Source: Hydractinia symbiolongicarpus (lineage: Eukaryota; Cnidaria; Hydrozoa; Anthoathecata; Hydractiniidae). From it: 64,000 nucleotides of DNA. The position numbers were made by a program, and so were the translations under genes. Within the stretch, counting starts at the first letter, position 1. Each line of letters begins with the position of its first letter. The notes under the pieces were generated by a model. The model did not search any database. It saw only the letters and a program-made list of their open reading frames with translations, and had not been told where the DNA came from. Location: contig NC_079876.1 in assembly GCF_029227915.1 (NCBI RefSeq), positions 312,001-376,000 on the forward strand, read 5' to 3'. Positions 35,765-48,547 of this stretch are shown here, piece after piece.

Positions 35765-36982
35765 GGGAAATGAGTTTACTCCCTGGGTACTTTCTTTGTA
35801 TACTTTTGACTATGCGGGCCGAGTCCGGGATTTACGGGAAATCGCGGGTTTTCCTTTGCCGGCGATTAAACCACTTTCATTAAGCGTCTCATCAAAAATG
35901 GAAACATTTCTGAAAACTACAAGTCTCATGCGTTTTAGTGGTGAAAAAATAATTTAAAAATTCGTTCGGGAAATGAGTTTACTCACTGGGTGCTTTCCTT
36001 GTATACTTTTAACTATACGGGCCGAGTCCGGGATTTACGGGAAATCGCGGGTTTTCGTTTGCCGGCGATTAAATATATTTTATTCAGCGTCTCATCAAAA
36101 ATGAAAACATTTTTAAAAACTACAAGTCTCATGGGCTTTAGTGGTGAAATAATAATTTAAAAAATCGTTTGGGAAATGAGTTTACTCCCTAGGTACTTTC
36201 TTTGTATACTTTTGAGTATACGGGCCGAGTCCAGGATTTACAGGAAATCGCAGGTTTTCGTTTGCCGGCAATTAAACTTCTTTTATTCGACGTCTCATCA
36301 AAAATGAAAACATTTTTGAAAACTACAAGTCTCATGCGTTTTAGTGGTGAAAAAATAATTTAAAAAATCGTTCGGGAAATGCGTTTACTCACTGGGTACT
36401 TTTTTTGTATACTTTTGACTATACGGGCCGAGTCCGGGATTTACGGGAAATCGCAGGTTTTCGTTTGCCGGCGATTAAACTTCTTTTATTCAGCGTCTCA
36501 TCAAAAATGAAAACATTTTTAAAAACTACAAGTCTCATGCGTTTTAGTGGTGAAAACATAATTTAAAAAATTGTTCGGGAAATGAGTTTACTCCATGGGT
36601 ACTTTCTTTGTATACTTTTGACTATACGGGCCGAGTCCGGGATTTACGGGAAGTCGCGGGTTTTCGTTTGCCGGCGATTAAACTTCTTTTATTCAGCGTC
36701 TCATCAAAAATGAAAACATTTTTAAAAACTACAAGTCTCATGGGCTTTAGTGGTGAAATAATAATTTAAAAAATCGTTCGGGAAATGAGTTTACACCCTG
36801 GGTACTTTCTTTGTATACTTTTGACTATACGGGCCGAGTCCAGGATTTACAGGAAATCGCAGGTTTTCGTTTGCCGGCGATTAAACTTCTTTTATTCAGC
36901 GTCTCATCAAAAATAAAAACATTTTTGAAAACTACAAGTCTCATGCGTTTTAGTGGTGAAAAAATAATTTAAAAAATCGTTC
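35765..36982 (+). repeat. 6-mer HOR (1218 bp), copy 2
   Basis: It matches copy 1 in order and rare variants. Differences noticed: ctgggcac against ctgggtac types, ttttaatcagcg only in copy 1, ttattcgacgtc against ttattcaacgtc, and ctaggtac near 36189. Its last monomer (36780-36982) is also the first monomer of the 10-mer, linking the two HORs. A third, diverged start of the 6-mer follows at 36983. Confidence 0.88.
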
Positions 36983-38809
36983 GGGAAATGAGTTTACTCC
37001 CTGGGTACTTTCTTTGTATACTTTTGACTATGCGGGCCGAGTCCGGGATTTACGGGAAATCGCGGGTTTTCCTTTGCCGGCGATTAAACCACTTTCATTA
37101 AGCGTCTCATCAAAAATGAAAACATTTCTGAAAACTACAAGTCTCATGCGTTTTAGTTGTGAAAAAATAATTTAAAAATTCGTTCGGGAAATGAGTTTAC
37201 TCAATGGGTACTTTCCTTGTATACTTTTAACTATACGGGCCGAGTCCGGGATTTACGGAAAATCGCGGGTTTTCGTTTGCCGGCGATTAAACATATTTTA
37301 TTCAGCGTCTCATCAAAAATGAAAACATTTTTAAAAACTACAAGTCTCATGGGCTTTAGTGGTGAAATAATAATTTAAAAAATCGTTTGGGAAATGAGTT
37401 TACTCCCTGGGTACTTTCTTTGTATACTTTTGAGTATACGGGCCGAGTCCAGGATTTACAGGAAATCGCAGGTTTTCGTTTGCCGGCAATTAAACTTCTT
37501 TTATTCAGCGTCTCATCAAAAATGAAAACATTATTGAAAACTACAAGTCTTATGCGTTTTAGTGGTGAAAAAATAATTTAAAAATTCGTTCGGGAAATGA
37601 GTTTACTCACTGGGTACTTTCCTTGTATACTTTTAACTATACGGGCCGAGTCCGGGATTTACGGGAAATCGCGGGTTTTCGTTTGCCGGCGATTAAACTT
37701 CTTTTATTTACCGTCTCATCAAAAATGAAAACATTTTTAAAAACTACAAGTGTCATGGGCTTTAGTGGTGAAATAATAATTTAAAAAATCGTTTGGGAAA
37801 TGAGTTTACTCCCTGGGTACTTTCTTTGTATACTTTTGACTATACGGGCGGAGTCCGGGATTTACTGGAAATCGCATGTTTTCGTTTGCCGGCGATTAAA
37901 CTTCTTTTATTCAGCGTCTCATCAAAAATGACAACATTTTTGAAAACTACAAGTCTCATGCGTTTTAGTGGTGAAAAAATAATTTAAAAAATCGTTCGGG
38001 AAATGAGTTTACACCCTGGGTACTTTCTTTGTATACGTTTGACTATAAGGGCCGAGTCCGGGATTTACGGGAAATCGCAGGTTTTCGTTTGCCGGCGATT
38101 AAACTTCTTTTATTCAGCGTCTCATCAAAAATGAAAACATTTTTAAAAACTACAAGTCTCATGCGTTTTAGTGGAGAAAAAATAATTTTAAAATTCGTTC
38201 GGGAAATAAGTTTACTCACTGGGTACTTTCCTTGTATACTTTTGACTATACGGGCCGAGTCCGGGAGTTACGGGAAATCGCAGGTTTTCGTTTGCCAGCG
38301 ATTAAACTTCTTATATTCTGCGTCTTATCAAAATTGAAAACATTTTTAAAAACTACAAGTCTCATGCGTTTTAGTGGTGAAAAAATAATTTAAAAAATCG
38401 TTCGGGAAATGAGTTTACACCATGGGTACTTTCTTTGTATACTTTTGACTATACGGGCCGAGTCCGGGATTTACGGGAAATCGCAGGTTTTCGCTTGCCG
38501 GCGATTAAACTTCTTTTATTCAGCGTCTCATCAAAAATGAAAACATTTTTAAAAACTACAAGTCTGATGCGTTTTAGTGGTGAAAAAATAATTTAAAAAT
38601 TCGTTCGGGAAATGAGTTTACTTACTGGGTACTTTCCTTGTATACTTTTGACTATACGGGCCGAGTCCGGGATTTACGAGAAATCGCGGGTTTTCGTTTG
38701 CCGGCGATTAAACATATTTTATTCAGCGTCTCATCAAAAATGAAAACATTTTTAAAAACTACAAGTGTCATGGGCTTTAGTGGTGAAATAATAATTTAAA
38801 AAATCGTTC
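36780..38809 (+). repeat. 10-mer HOR (2030 bp), copy 1
   Basis: Ten monomers, each with its own mark: 1 tccaggatttacagg; 2 gactatgcggg with cctttgccgg; 3 gttttagttgtg upstream with acatatttta; 4 gagtatacggg; 5 tatttaccgtc; 6 gggcggagtcc with atgacaac; 7 gtatacgtttgac with gtggagaaa; 8 gggagttacggg with cgtcttatcaaaattg; 9 caccatggg with tcgcttgccgg; 10 cttactggg with acgagaaatcg. Against copy 2 I noticed only four differences: tcaatggg, ccttgtat, tttaccgtc and ataattttaaaattcg here. The last lengthens a frame to 102 codons; it is not a gene. Confidence 0.95.
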
Positions 38810-40839
38810 GGGAAATGAGTTTACACCCTGGGTACTTTCTTTGTATACTTTTGACTATACGGGCCGAGTCCAGGATTTACAGGAAATCGCAGGTTTTCGT
38901 TTGCCGGCGATTAAACTTCTTTTATTCAGCGTCTCATCAAAAATAAAAACATTTTTGAAAACTACAAGTCTCATGCGTTTTAGTGGTGAAAAAATAATTT
39001 AAAAAATCGTTCGGGAAATGAGTTTACTCCCTGGGTACTTTCTTTGTATACTTTTGACTATGCGGGCCGAGTCCGGGATTTACGGGAAATCGCGGGTTTT
39101 CCTTTGCCGGCGATTAAACCACTTTCATTAAGCGTCTCATCAAAAATGAAAACATTTCTGAAAACTACAAGTCTCATGCGTTTTAGTTGTGAAAAAATAA
39201 TTTAAAAATTCGTTCGGGAAATGAGTTTACTCACTGGGTACTTTCCTTCTATACTTTTAACTATACGGGCCGAGTCCGGGATTTACGGAAAATCGCGGGT
39301 TTTCGTTTGCCGGCGATTAAACATATTTTATTCAGCGTCTCATCAAAAATGAAAACATTTTTAAAAACTACAAGTCTCATGGGCTTTAGTGGTGAAATAA
39401 TAATTTAAAAAATCGTTTGGGAAATGAGTTTACTCCCTGGGTACTTTCTTTGTATACTTTTGAGTATACGGGCCGAGTCCAGGATTTACAGGAAATCGCA
39501 GGTTTTCGTTTGCCGGCAATTAAACTTCTTTTATTCAGCGTCTCATCAAAAATGAAAACATTATTGAAAACTACAAGTCTTATGCGTTTTAGTGGTGAAA
39601 AAATAATTTAAAAATTCGTTCGGGAAATGAGTTTACTCACTGGGTACTTTCCTTGTATACTTTTAACTATACGGGCCGAGTCCGGGATTTACGGGAAATC
39701 GCGGGTTTTCGTTTGCCGGCGATTAAACTTCTTTTATTTAACGTCTCATCAAAAATGAAAACATTTTTAAAAACTACAAGTGTCATGGGCTTTAGTGGTG
39801 AAATAATAATTTAAAAAATCGTTTGGGAAATGAGTTTACTCCCTGGGTACTTTCTTTGTATACTTTTGACTATACGGGCGGAGTCCGGGATTTACTGGAA
39901 ATCGCATGTTTTCGTTTGCCGGCGATTAAACTTCTTTTATTCAGCGTCTCATCAAAAATGACAACATTTTTGAAAACTACAAGTCTCATGCGTTTTAGTG
40001 GTGAAAAAATAATTTAAAAAATCGTTCGGGAAATGAGTTTACACCCTGGGTACTTTCTTTGTATACGTTTGACTATAAGGGCCGAGTCCGGGATTTACGG
40101 GAAATCGCAGGTTTTCGTTTGCCGGCGATTAAACTTCTTTTATTCAGCGTCTCATCAAAAATGAAAACATTTTTAAAAACTACAAGTCTCATGCGTTTTA
40201 GTGGAGAAAAAATAATTTAAAAATTCGTTCGGGAAATAAGTTTACTCACTGGGTACTTTCCTTGTATACTTTTGACTATACGGGCCGAGTCCGGGAGTTA
40301 CGGGAAATCGCAGGTTTTCGTTTGCCAGCGATTAAACTTCTTATATTCTGCGTCTTATCAAAATTGAAAACATTTTTAAAAACTACAAGTCTCATGCGTT
40401 TTAGTGGTGAAAAAATAATTTAAAAAATCGTTCGGGAAATGAGTTTACACCATGGGTACTTTCTTTGTATACTTTTGACTATACGGGCCGAGTCCGGGAT
40501 TTACGGGAAATCGCAGGTTTTCGCTTGCCGGCGATTAAACTTCTTTTATTCAGCGTCTCATCAAAAATGAAAACATTTTTAAAAACTACAAGTCTGATGC
40601 GTTTTAGTGGTGAAAAAATAATTTAAAAATTCGTTCGGGAAATGAGTTTACTTACTGGGTACTTTCCTTGTATACTTTTGACTATACGGGCCGAGTCCGG
40701 GATTTACGAGAAATCGCGGGTTTTCGTTTGCCGGCGATTAAACATATTTTATTCAGCGTCTCATCAAAAATGAAAACATTTTTAAAAACTACAAGTGTCA
40801 TGGGCTTTAGTGGTGAAATAATAATTTAAAAAATCGTTC
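38810..40839 (+). repeat. 10-mer HOR (2030 bp), copy 2
   Basis: It repeats the ten marked monomers of copy 1 at an offset of exactly 2030 bp. Compared with copy 3 the only difference I noticed is tttttaaaaac here against tttttgaaaac there (about 40578 / 42608). Such identity means very recent duplication, active homogenisation, or an assembly artefact. Confidence 0.95.
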
Positions 40840-42869
40840 GGGAAATGAGTTTACACCCTGGGTACTTTCTTTGTATACTTTTGACTATACGGGCCGAGTC
40901 CAGGATTTACAGGAAATCGCAGGTTTTCGTTTGCCGGCGATTAAACTTCTTTTATTCAGCGTCTCATCAAAAATAAAAACATTTTTGAAAACTACAAGTC
41001 TCATGCGTTTTAGTGGTGAAAAAATAATTTAAAAAATCGTTCGGGAAATGAGTTTACTCCCTGGGTACTTTCTTTGTATACTTTTGACTATGCGGGCCGA
41101 GTCCGGGATTTACGGGAAATCGCGGGTTTTCCTTTGCCGGCGATTAAACCACTTTCATTAAGCGTCTCATCAAAAATGAAAACATTTCTGAAAACTACAA
41201 GTCTCATGCGTTTTAGTTGTGAAAAAATAATTTAAAAATTCGTTCGGGAAATGAGTTTACTCACTGGGTACTTTCCTTCTATACTTTTAACTATACGGGC
41301 CGAGTCCGGGATTTACGGAAAATCGCGGGTTTTCGTTTGCCGGCGATTAAACATATTTTATTCAGCGTCTCATCAAAAATGAAAACATTTTTAAAAACTA
41401 CAAGTCTCATGGGCTTTAGTGGTGAAATAATAATTTAAAAAATCGTTTGGGAAATGAGTTTACTCCCTGGGTACTTTCTTTGTATACTTTTGAGTATACG
41501 GGCCGAGTCCAGGATTTACAGGAAATCGCAGGTTTTCGTTTGCCGGCAATTAAACTTCTTTTATTCAGCGTCTCATCAAAAATGAAAACATTATTGAAAA
41601 CTACAAGTCTTATGCGTTTTAGTGGTGAAAAAATAATTTAAAAATTCGTTCGGGAAATGAGTTTACTCACTGGGTACTTTCCTTGTATACTTTTAACTAT
41701 ACGGGCCGAGTCCGGGATTTACGGGAAATCGCGGGTTTTCGTTTGCCGGCGATTAAACTTCTTTTATTTAACGTCTCATCAAAAATGAAAACATTTTTAA
41801 AAACTACAAGTGTCATGGGCTTTAGTGGTGAAATAATAATTTAAAAAATCGTTTGGGAAATGAGTTTACTCCCTGGGTACTTTCTTTGTATACTTTTGAC
41901 TATACGGGCGGAGTCCGGGATTTACTGGAAATCGCATGTTTTCGTTTGCCGGCGATTAAACTTCTTTTATTCAGCGTCTCATCAAAAATGACAACATTTT
42001 TGAAAACTACAAGTCTCATGCGTTTTAGTGGTGAAAAAATAATTTAAAAAATCGTTCGGGAAATGAGTTTACACCCTGGGTACTTTCTTTGTATACGTTT
42101 GACTATAAGGGCCGAGTCCGGGATTTACGGGAAATCGCAGGTTTTCGTTTGCCGGCGATTAAACTTCTTTTATTCAGCGTCTCATCAAAAATGAAAACAT
42201 TTTTAAAAACTACAAGTCTCATGCGTTTTAGTGGAGAAAAAATAATTTAAAAATTCGTTCGGGAAATAAGTTTACTCACTGGGTACTTTCCTTGTATACT
42301 TTTGACTATACGGGCCGAGTCCGGGAGTTACGGGAAATCGCAGGTTTTCGTTTGCCAGCGATTAAACTTCTTATATTCTGCGTCTTATCAAAATTGAAAA
42401 CATTTTTAAAAACTACAAGTCTCATGCGTTTTAGTGGTGAAAAAATAATTTAAAAAATCGTTCGGGAAATGAGTTTACACCATGGGTACTTTCTTTGTAT
42501 ACTTTTGACTATACGGGCCGAGTCCGGGATTTACGGGAAATCGCAGGTTTTCGCTTGCCGGCGATTAAACTTCTTTTATTCAGCGTCTCATCAAAAATGA
42601 AAACATTTTTGAAAACTACAAGTCTGATGCGTTTTAGTGGTGAAAAAATAATTTAAAAATTCGTTCGGGAAATGAGTTTACTTACTGGGTACTTTCCTTG
42701 TATACTTTTGACTATACGGGCCGAGTCCGGGATTTACGAGAAATCGCGGGTTTTCGTTTGCCGGCGATTAAACATATTTTATTCAGCGTCTCATCAAAAA
42801 TGAAAACATTTTTAAAAACTACAAGTGTCATGGGCTTTAGTGGTGAAATAATAATTTAAAAAATCGTTT
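40840..42869 (+). repeat. 10-mer HOR (2030 bp), copy 3
   Basis: Third copy of the ten-monomer unit. The regular order ends at 42870. There the expected first monomer is replaced by one with an m6-like start (tttgggaaatgagtttactccc region) and an m7-like end (agtggagaaa), so the HOR phase jumps. Confidence 0.95.
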
Positions 42870-43681
42870 GGGAAATGAGTTTACTCCCTGGGTACTTTCT
42901 TTGTATACTTTTGACTATACGGGCCGAGTCCGGGATTTACGGGAAATCGCAGGTTTTCGTTTGCCGGCGATTAAATTTCTTTTATTCAGCGTCTCATCAA
43001 AAATGAAAACATTTTTAAAAACTACAAGTCTCATGCGTTTTAGTGGAGAAAAAATAATTTAAAAATTCGTTCGGGAAATAAGTTTACTCACTGGGTACTT
43101 TCCTTGTATACTTTTGACTATACGGGCCGAGTCCGGGAGTTACGGGAAATCGCAGGTTTTCGTTTGCCAGCGATTAAACTTCTTATATTCTGCGTCTTAT
43201 CAAAATTGAAAACATTTTTAAAAACTACAAGTCTCATGCGTTTTAGTGGTGAAAAAATAATTTAAAAAATCGTTCGGGAAATGAGTTTACACCATGGGTA
43301 CTTTCTTTGTATACTTTTGACTATACGGGCCGAGTCCGGGATTTACGGGAAATCGCAGGTTTTCGCTTGCCGGCGATTAAACTTCTTTTATTCAGCGTCT
43401 CATCAAAAATGAAAACATTTTTGAAAACTACAAGTCTGATGCGTTTTAGTGGTGAAAAAATAATTTAAAAATTCGTTCGGGAAATGAGTTTACTTACTGG
43501 GTACTTTCCTTGTATACTTTTGACTATACGGGCCGAGTCCGGGATTTACGAGAAATCGCGGGTTTTCGTTTGCCGGCGATTAAACATATTTTATTCAGCG
43601 TCTCATCAAAAATGAAAACATTTTTAAAAACTACAAGTGTCATGGGCTTTAGTGGTGAAATAATAATTTAAAAAATCGTTT
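42870..43681 (+). repeat. 4-mer duplication (812 bp) of 10-mer units 7-10
   Basis: Monomers two to four repeat units 8, 9 and 10 of the preceding 10-mer copy (42261-42869) at an offset of 812 bp, including gggagttacggg, caccatggg with tcgcttgccgg, and acgagaaatcg. The first monomer is a 6/7 chimera carrying attaaatttctttta. Confidence 0.88.
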
Positions 43682-43986
43682 GGGAAATGAGTTTACTCCC
43701 TGGGTACTTTCTTTGTATACTTTTGACTATACGGGCCGAGTCCGGGATTTACTGGAAATCGCATGTTTTCGTTTGCCGGCGATTAAACTTCTTTTATTCA
43801 GCGTCTCATCAAAAATGAAAACATTTTTGAAAACTACAAGTCTCATGCGTTTACGGAAAATCGCGGGTTTTCGTTTGCCGGCGATTAAACATATTTTATT
43901 CAGCGTCTCATCAAAAATGAAAACATTTTTAAAAACTACAAGTCTCATGGGCTTTAGTGGTGAAATAATAATTTAAAAAATCGTTT
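43682..43986 (+). repeat. Hybrid 305-bp unit with internal deletion junction
   Basis: Near 43848-43853 the sequence passes from the catgcgttt of one monomer straight into ttacggaaaatcgcggg of another. About 101 bp that would span the junction of two monomers are lost. The two partners share ttt at the join, a short microhomology. The two repeats of the conserved half are 102 bp apart, a multiple of three, so a 98-codon plus-strand frame and a 73-codon minus-strand frame run through; neither has any sign of being a gene. Confidence 0.9.
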
Positions 43987-44798
43987 GGGAAATGAGTTTA
44001 CTCCCTGGGTACTTTCTTTGTATACTTTTGAGTATACGGGCCGAGTCCAGGATTTACAGGAAATCGCAGGTTTTCGTTTGCCGGCAATTAAACTTCTTTT
44101 ATTCAGCGTCTCATCAAAAATGAAAACATTATTGAGAACTACAAGTCTTATGCGTTTTAGTGGAGAAAAAATAATTTAAAAATTCGTTCGGGAAATAAGT
44201 TTACTCACTGGGTACTTTCCTTGTATACTTTTGACTATACGGGCTGAGTCCGGGAGTTACGGGAAATCGCAGGTTTTCGTTTGCCAGCGATTAAACTTCT
44301 TATATTCTGCGTCTTATCAAAATTGAAAACATTTTTAAAAACTACAAGTCTCATGCGTTTTAGTGGTGAAAAAATAATTTAAAAAATCGTTCGGGAAATG
44401 AGTTTACACCATGGGTACTTTCTTTGTATACTTTTGACTATACGGGCCGAGTCCGGGATTTACGGGAAATCGCAGGTTTTCGCTTGCCGGCGATTAAACT
44501 TCTTTTATTCAGCGTCTCATCAAAAATGAAAACATTTTTGAAAACTACAAGTCTGATGCGTTTTAGTGGTGAAAAAATAATTTAAAAATTCGTTCGGGAA
44601 ATGAGTTTACTTACTGTGTACTTTCCTTGTATACTTTTGACTATACGGGCCGAGTCCGGGATTTACGAGAAATCGCGGGTTTTCGTTTGCCGGCGATTAA
44701 ACATATTTTATTCAGCGTCTCATCAAAAATGAAAACATTTTTAAAAACTACAAGTGTCATGGGCTTTAGTGGTGAAATAATAATTTAAAAAATCGTTT
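43682..44798 (+). repeat. 1117-bp HOR with hybrid 1.5-mer, copy 1
   Basis: It consists of a 305-bp hybrid unit (43682-43986) followed by four monomers (unit 4 fused to the end of unit 7, then 8, 9 and 10). 1117 equals 305 + 4x203. The whole block begins again at 44799. Confidence 0.9.
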
Positions 44799-45103
44799 GG
44801 GAAATGAGTTTACTCCCTGGGTACTTTCTTTGTATACTTTTGACTATACGGGCCGAGTCCGGGATTTACTGGAAATCGCATGTTTTCGTTTGCCGGCGAT
44901 TAAACTTCTTTTATTCAGCGTCTCATCAAAAATGAAAACATTTTTGAAAACTACAAGTCTCATGCGTTTACGGAAAATCGCGGGTTTTCGTTTGCCGGCG
45001 ATTAAACATATTTTATTCAGCGTCTCATCAAAAATGAAAACATTTTTAAAAACTACAAGTCTCATGGGCTTTAGTGGTGAAATAATAATTTAAAAAATCG
45101 TTT
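44799..45103 (+). repeat. Hybrid 305-bp unit, second copy
   Basis: The same deletion junction occurs at about 44965-44970, exactly 1117 bp after the first. It is therefore a duplicate of the earlier event. After this copy the order differs: unit 4 (45104) is followed by unit 5 and so on, as in the regular 10-mer. Confidence 0.9.
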
Positions 45104-46930
45104 GGGAAATGAGTTTACTCCCTGGGTACTTTCTTTGTATACTTTTGAGTATACGGGCCGAGTCCAGGATTTACAGGAAATCGCAGGTTTTCGTTTACCG
45201 GCAATTAAACTTCTTTTATTCAGCGTCTCATCAAAAATGAAAACATTATTGAAAACTACAAGTCTTATGCGTTTTAGTGGTGAAAAAATAATTTAAAAAT
45301 TCGTTCGGGAAATGAGTTTACTCACTGGGTACTTTCCTTGTATACTTTTAACTATACGGGCCGAGTCCGGGATTTACGGGAAATCGCGGGTTTTCGTTTG
45401 CCGGCGATTAAACTTCTATTATTCAACGTCTCATCAAAAATGAAAACATTTTTAAAAACTACAAGTGTCATGGGCTTTAGTGGTGAAATAATAATTTAAA
45501 AAATCGTTTGGGAAATGAGTTTACTCCCTGGGTACTTTCTTTGTATACTTTTGACTATACGGGCGGAGTCCGGGATTTACTGGAAATCGCATGTTTTCGT
45601 TTGCCGGCGATTAAACTTCTTTTATTCAGCGTCTCATCAAAAATGACAACATTTTTGAAAACTACAAGTCTCATGCGTTTTAGTGGTGAAAAAATAATTT
45701 AAAAAATCGTTCGGGAAATGAGTTTACACCCTGGGTACTTTCTTTGTATACTTTTGACTATAAGGGCCGAGTCCGGGATTTACGGGAAATCGCAGGTTTT
45801 CGTTTGCCGGCGATTAAACTTCTTTTATTCAGCGTCTCATCAAAAATAAAAACATTTTTAAAAACTACAAGTCTCATGCGTTTTAGTGGAGAAAAAATAA
45901 TTTAAAAATTCGTTCGGGAAATAAGTTTACTCACTGGGTACTTTCCTTGTATACTTTTGACTATACGGGCCGAGTCCGGGAGTTACGGGAAATCGCAGGT
46001 TTTCGTTTGCCAGCGATTAAACTTCTTATATTCTGCGTCTTATCAAAATTGAAAACATTTTTAAAAACTACAAGTCTCATGCGTTTTAGTGGTGAAAAAA
46101 TAATTTAAAAAATTGTTCGGGAAATGAGTTTACACCATGGGTACTTTCTTTGTATACTTTTGACTATACGGGCCGAGTCCGGGATTTACGGGAAATCGCA
46201 GGTTTTCGCTTGCCGGCGATTAAACTTCTTTTATTCAGCGTCTCATCAAAAATGAAAACATTTTTGAAAACTACAAGTCTGATGCGTTTTAGTGGTGAAA
46301 AAATAATTTAAAAATTCGTTCGGCAAATGAGTTTACTTACTGGGTACTTTCCTTGTATACTTTTGACTATACGGGCCGAGTCCGGGATTTACGAGAAATC
46401 GCGGGTTTTCGTTTGCCGGCGATTAAACATATTTTATTCAGCGTCTCATCAAAAATGAAAACATTTTTAAAAACTACAAGTGTCATGGGCTTTAGTGGTG
46501 AAATAATAATTTAAAAAATCGTTTGGGAAATGAGTTTACTCCCTGGGTACTTTCTTTGTATACTTTTGACTATACGGGCCGAGTCCGGGATTTACTGGAA
46601 ATCGCATGTTTTCGTTTGCCGGCGATTAAACTTCTTTTATTCAGCGTCTCATCAAAAATGAAAACATTTTTGAAAACTACAAGTCTCATGCGTTTTAGTG
46701 GTGAAAAAATAATTTAAAAAATCGTTCGGGAAATGAGTTTACACCCTGGGTACTTTCTTTGTATACTTTTGACTATAAGGGCCGAGTCCGGGATTTACGG
46801 GAAATCGCAGGTTTTCGTTTGCCGGCGATTAAACTTCTTTTATTCAGCGTCTCATCAAAAATGAAAACATTTTTAAAAACTAAAAGTCTCATGCGTTTTA
46901 GTGGAGATAAAATAATTTAAAAATTCGTTC
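45104..46930 (+). repeat. Reshuffled 10-mer units (4-5-6-7-8-9-10-6-7)
   Basis: Monomers starting at 45104, 45307, 45510, 45713, 45916, 46119 and 46322 carry the marks of 10-mer units 4 to 10. The order then returns to a unit-6-like copy at 46525 (tactggaaatcgcatg, but without gggcgg) and a unit-7-like copy at 46728. Private changes are cgtttaccggc near 45193, tctattattcaacg near 45416 and ttcggcaaatg near 46319. Confidence 0.83.
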
Positions 46931-48547
46931 GGGAAATAAGTTTACTCACTGGGTACTTTCCTTGTATACTTTTGACTATACGGGCCGAGTCCAGGATTTA
47001 CGGGAAATCGCAGGTTTTCGTTTGCCAGCGATTAAACTTATTATATTCTGCGTCTCATCAAAATTGAAAACATTTTTAAAAACTACAAGTCTCTTGCGTT
47101 TTAGTGGTGAAAAAATAATTTAAAAAATCGTTCGGGAAATGAGTTTACACCCTGGGTACTTTCTTTGTATACTTTTGACTATACGGGCCGAGTCCGGGAT
47201 TTACGGGAAATCGCAGTTTTTTGTTTGCCGGCGATTAAACTTCTTTTCTTCAGCGTCTCATCAAAAATGAAAACATTTTTGAAAACTACAAGTCTCATGC
47301 GTTTTAGTGGTGAAAAAAAATTTTAAAAAATCGTTCGGGAAACGAGTTTACTCCCTGAGTACTTTCTTTGTATACTTTTGACTATAAGGGCCGAGTCCGG
47401 GATTTACGGGAAATCACAGGTTTTCGTTTGCCAGCGATTAAACTTCTTATATTCTGCGTCTCATCAAAATTGAAAACATTTTTAAAAACTACAAGTCTCA
47501 TGCGTTTTAGTGGTGAATTTAAAAAATCGTTCGGGAAATGAGTTTACACCCTGGGTACTTTCTTTGTATACTTTTGACTATACGGGCCGAGTCCGGGATT
47601 TACGGGAAATCGCAGGTTTTCGCTTGCCGGCGATTAAACTTCTTTTATTCAGCGTTTCATCAAAAATGAAAACATTTTTGAAAACTACAAGTCTCATGCG
47701 TTTTAGTGGTGAAAAAATAATATAAAAAATCGTTCGGGAAATGAGTTTACACCCTGGGTACTTTCTTTGTATACTTTTGACTATACGGGCCGAGTCCGGG
47801 ATTTACGGAAAATCGCAGGTTTTCGTTTGCCGGCGATTAAACTTCTTTTATTCAGCGTCTCATCAAAAATGAAAACATTTTTGAAAACTACAAGTCTCAT
47901 GGGTTTTAGTGGTGAAAAAATAATTTAAAAATTCGTTCGGGAAATGAGTTTACTCACTGGGTACTTTCCTTGTATACTTTTGACTATACGGGCCGAGTCC
48001 GGGATTTACGGGAAATCGCGGGTTTTCGTTTGCCGGCGATTAAACATCTTTTATTCAGCGTCTCATCAAAAATGAAAACATTTTTAAAAACTACAAGTCT
48101 GATGCGTTTTAGTGGTGAAAAAATAATTTAAAAATTCGTTCGGGAAATGATTTTACTCACTGGGTACTTTCCTTGTATACTTTTGACTATACGGGACGAG
48201 TCCGGGATTTACGGGAAATCGCGGGTTTTCGTTTGCCGGCGATTAAACATCTTTTATTCAGCGTCTCATCAAAAATGAAAACATTTTTAAAAACTACAAG
48301 TCCCATGGGCTTTAGTGCTGAAATAATAATTTAAAAATTCGTTCGGGAAATAAGTTTACTCACTGGGTACTTTCCTTGTATACTTTTGACTATACGGGCC
48401 GAGTCCGGGATTTACGGGAAATCGCAGGTTTTCGTTTGCCAGCGATTAAACTTCTTATATTCCGCGTCTCATCAAAATTGAAAACATTTTTAAAAACTAC
48501 AAGTCTGATGCGTTTTAGTGGTGAAAAAATAATTTAAAAATTCGTTC

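Larger units (their letters stand above)
34547..46930 (+). repeat. Domain C: homogeneous full-length HORs
   Basis: The 181-bp monomer disappears at the left edge of this domain and all units are 203 bp, apart from two 305-bp hybrids. The domain holds a duplicated 6-mer, a triplicated 10-mer and a reshuffled tail built from the same monomer types. Copies are nearly identical, marking this as the most recently amplified part of the window. The right boundary is approximate. Confidence 0.87.
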
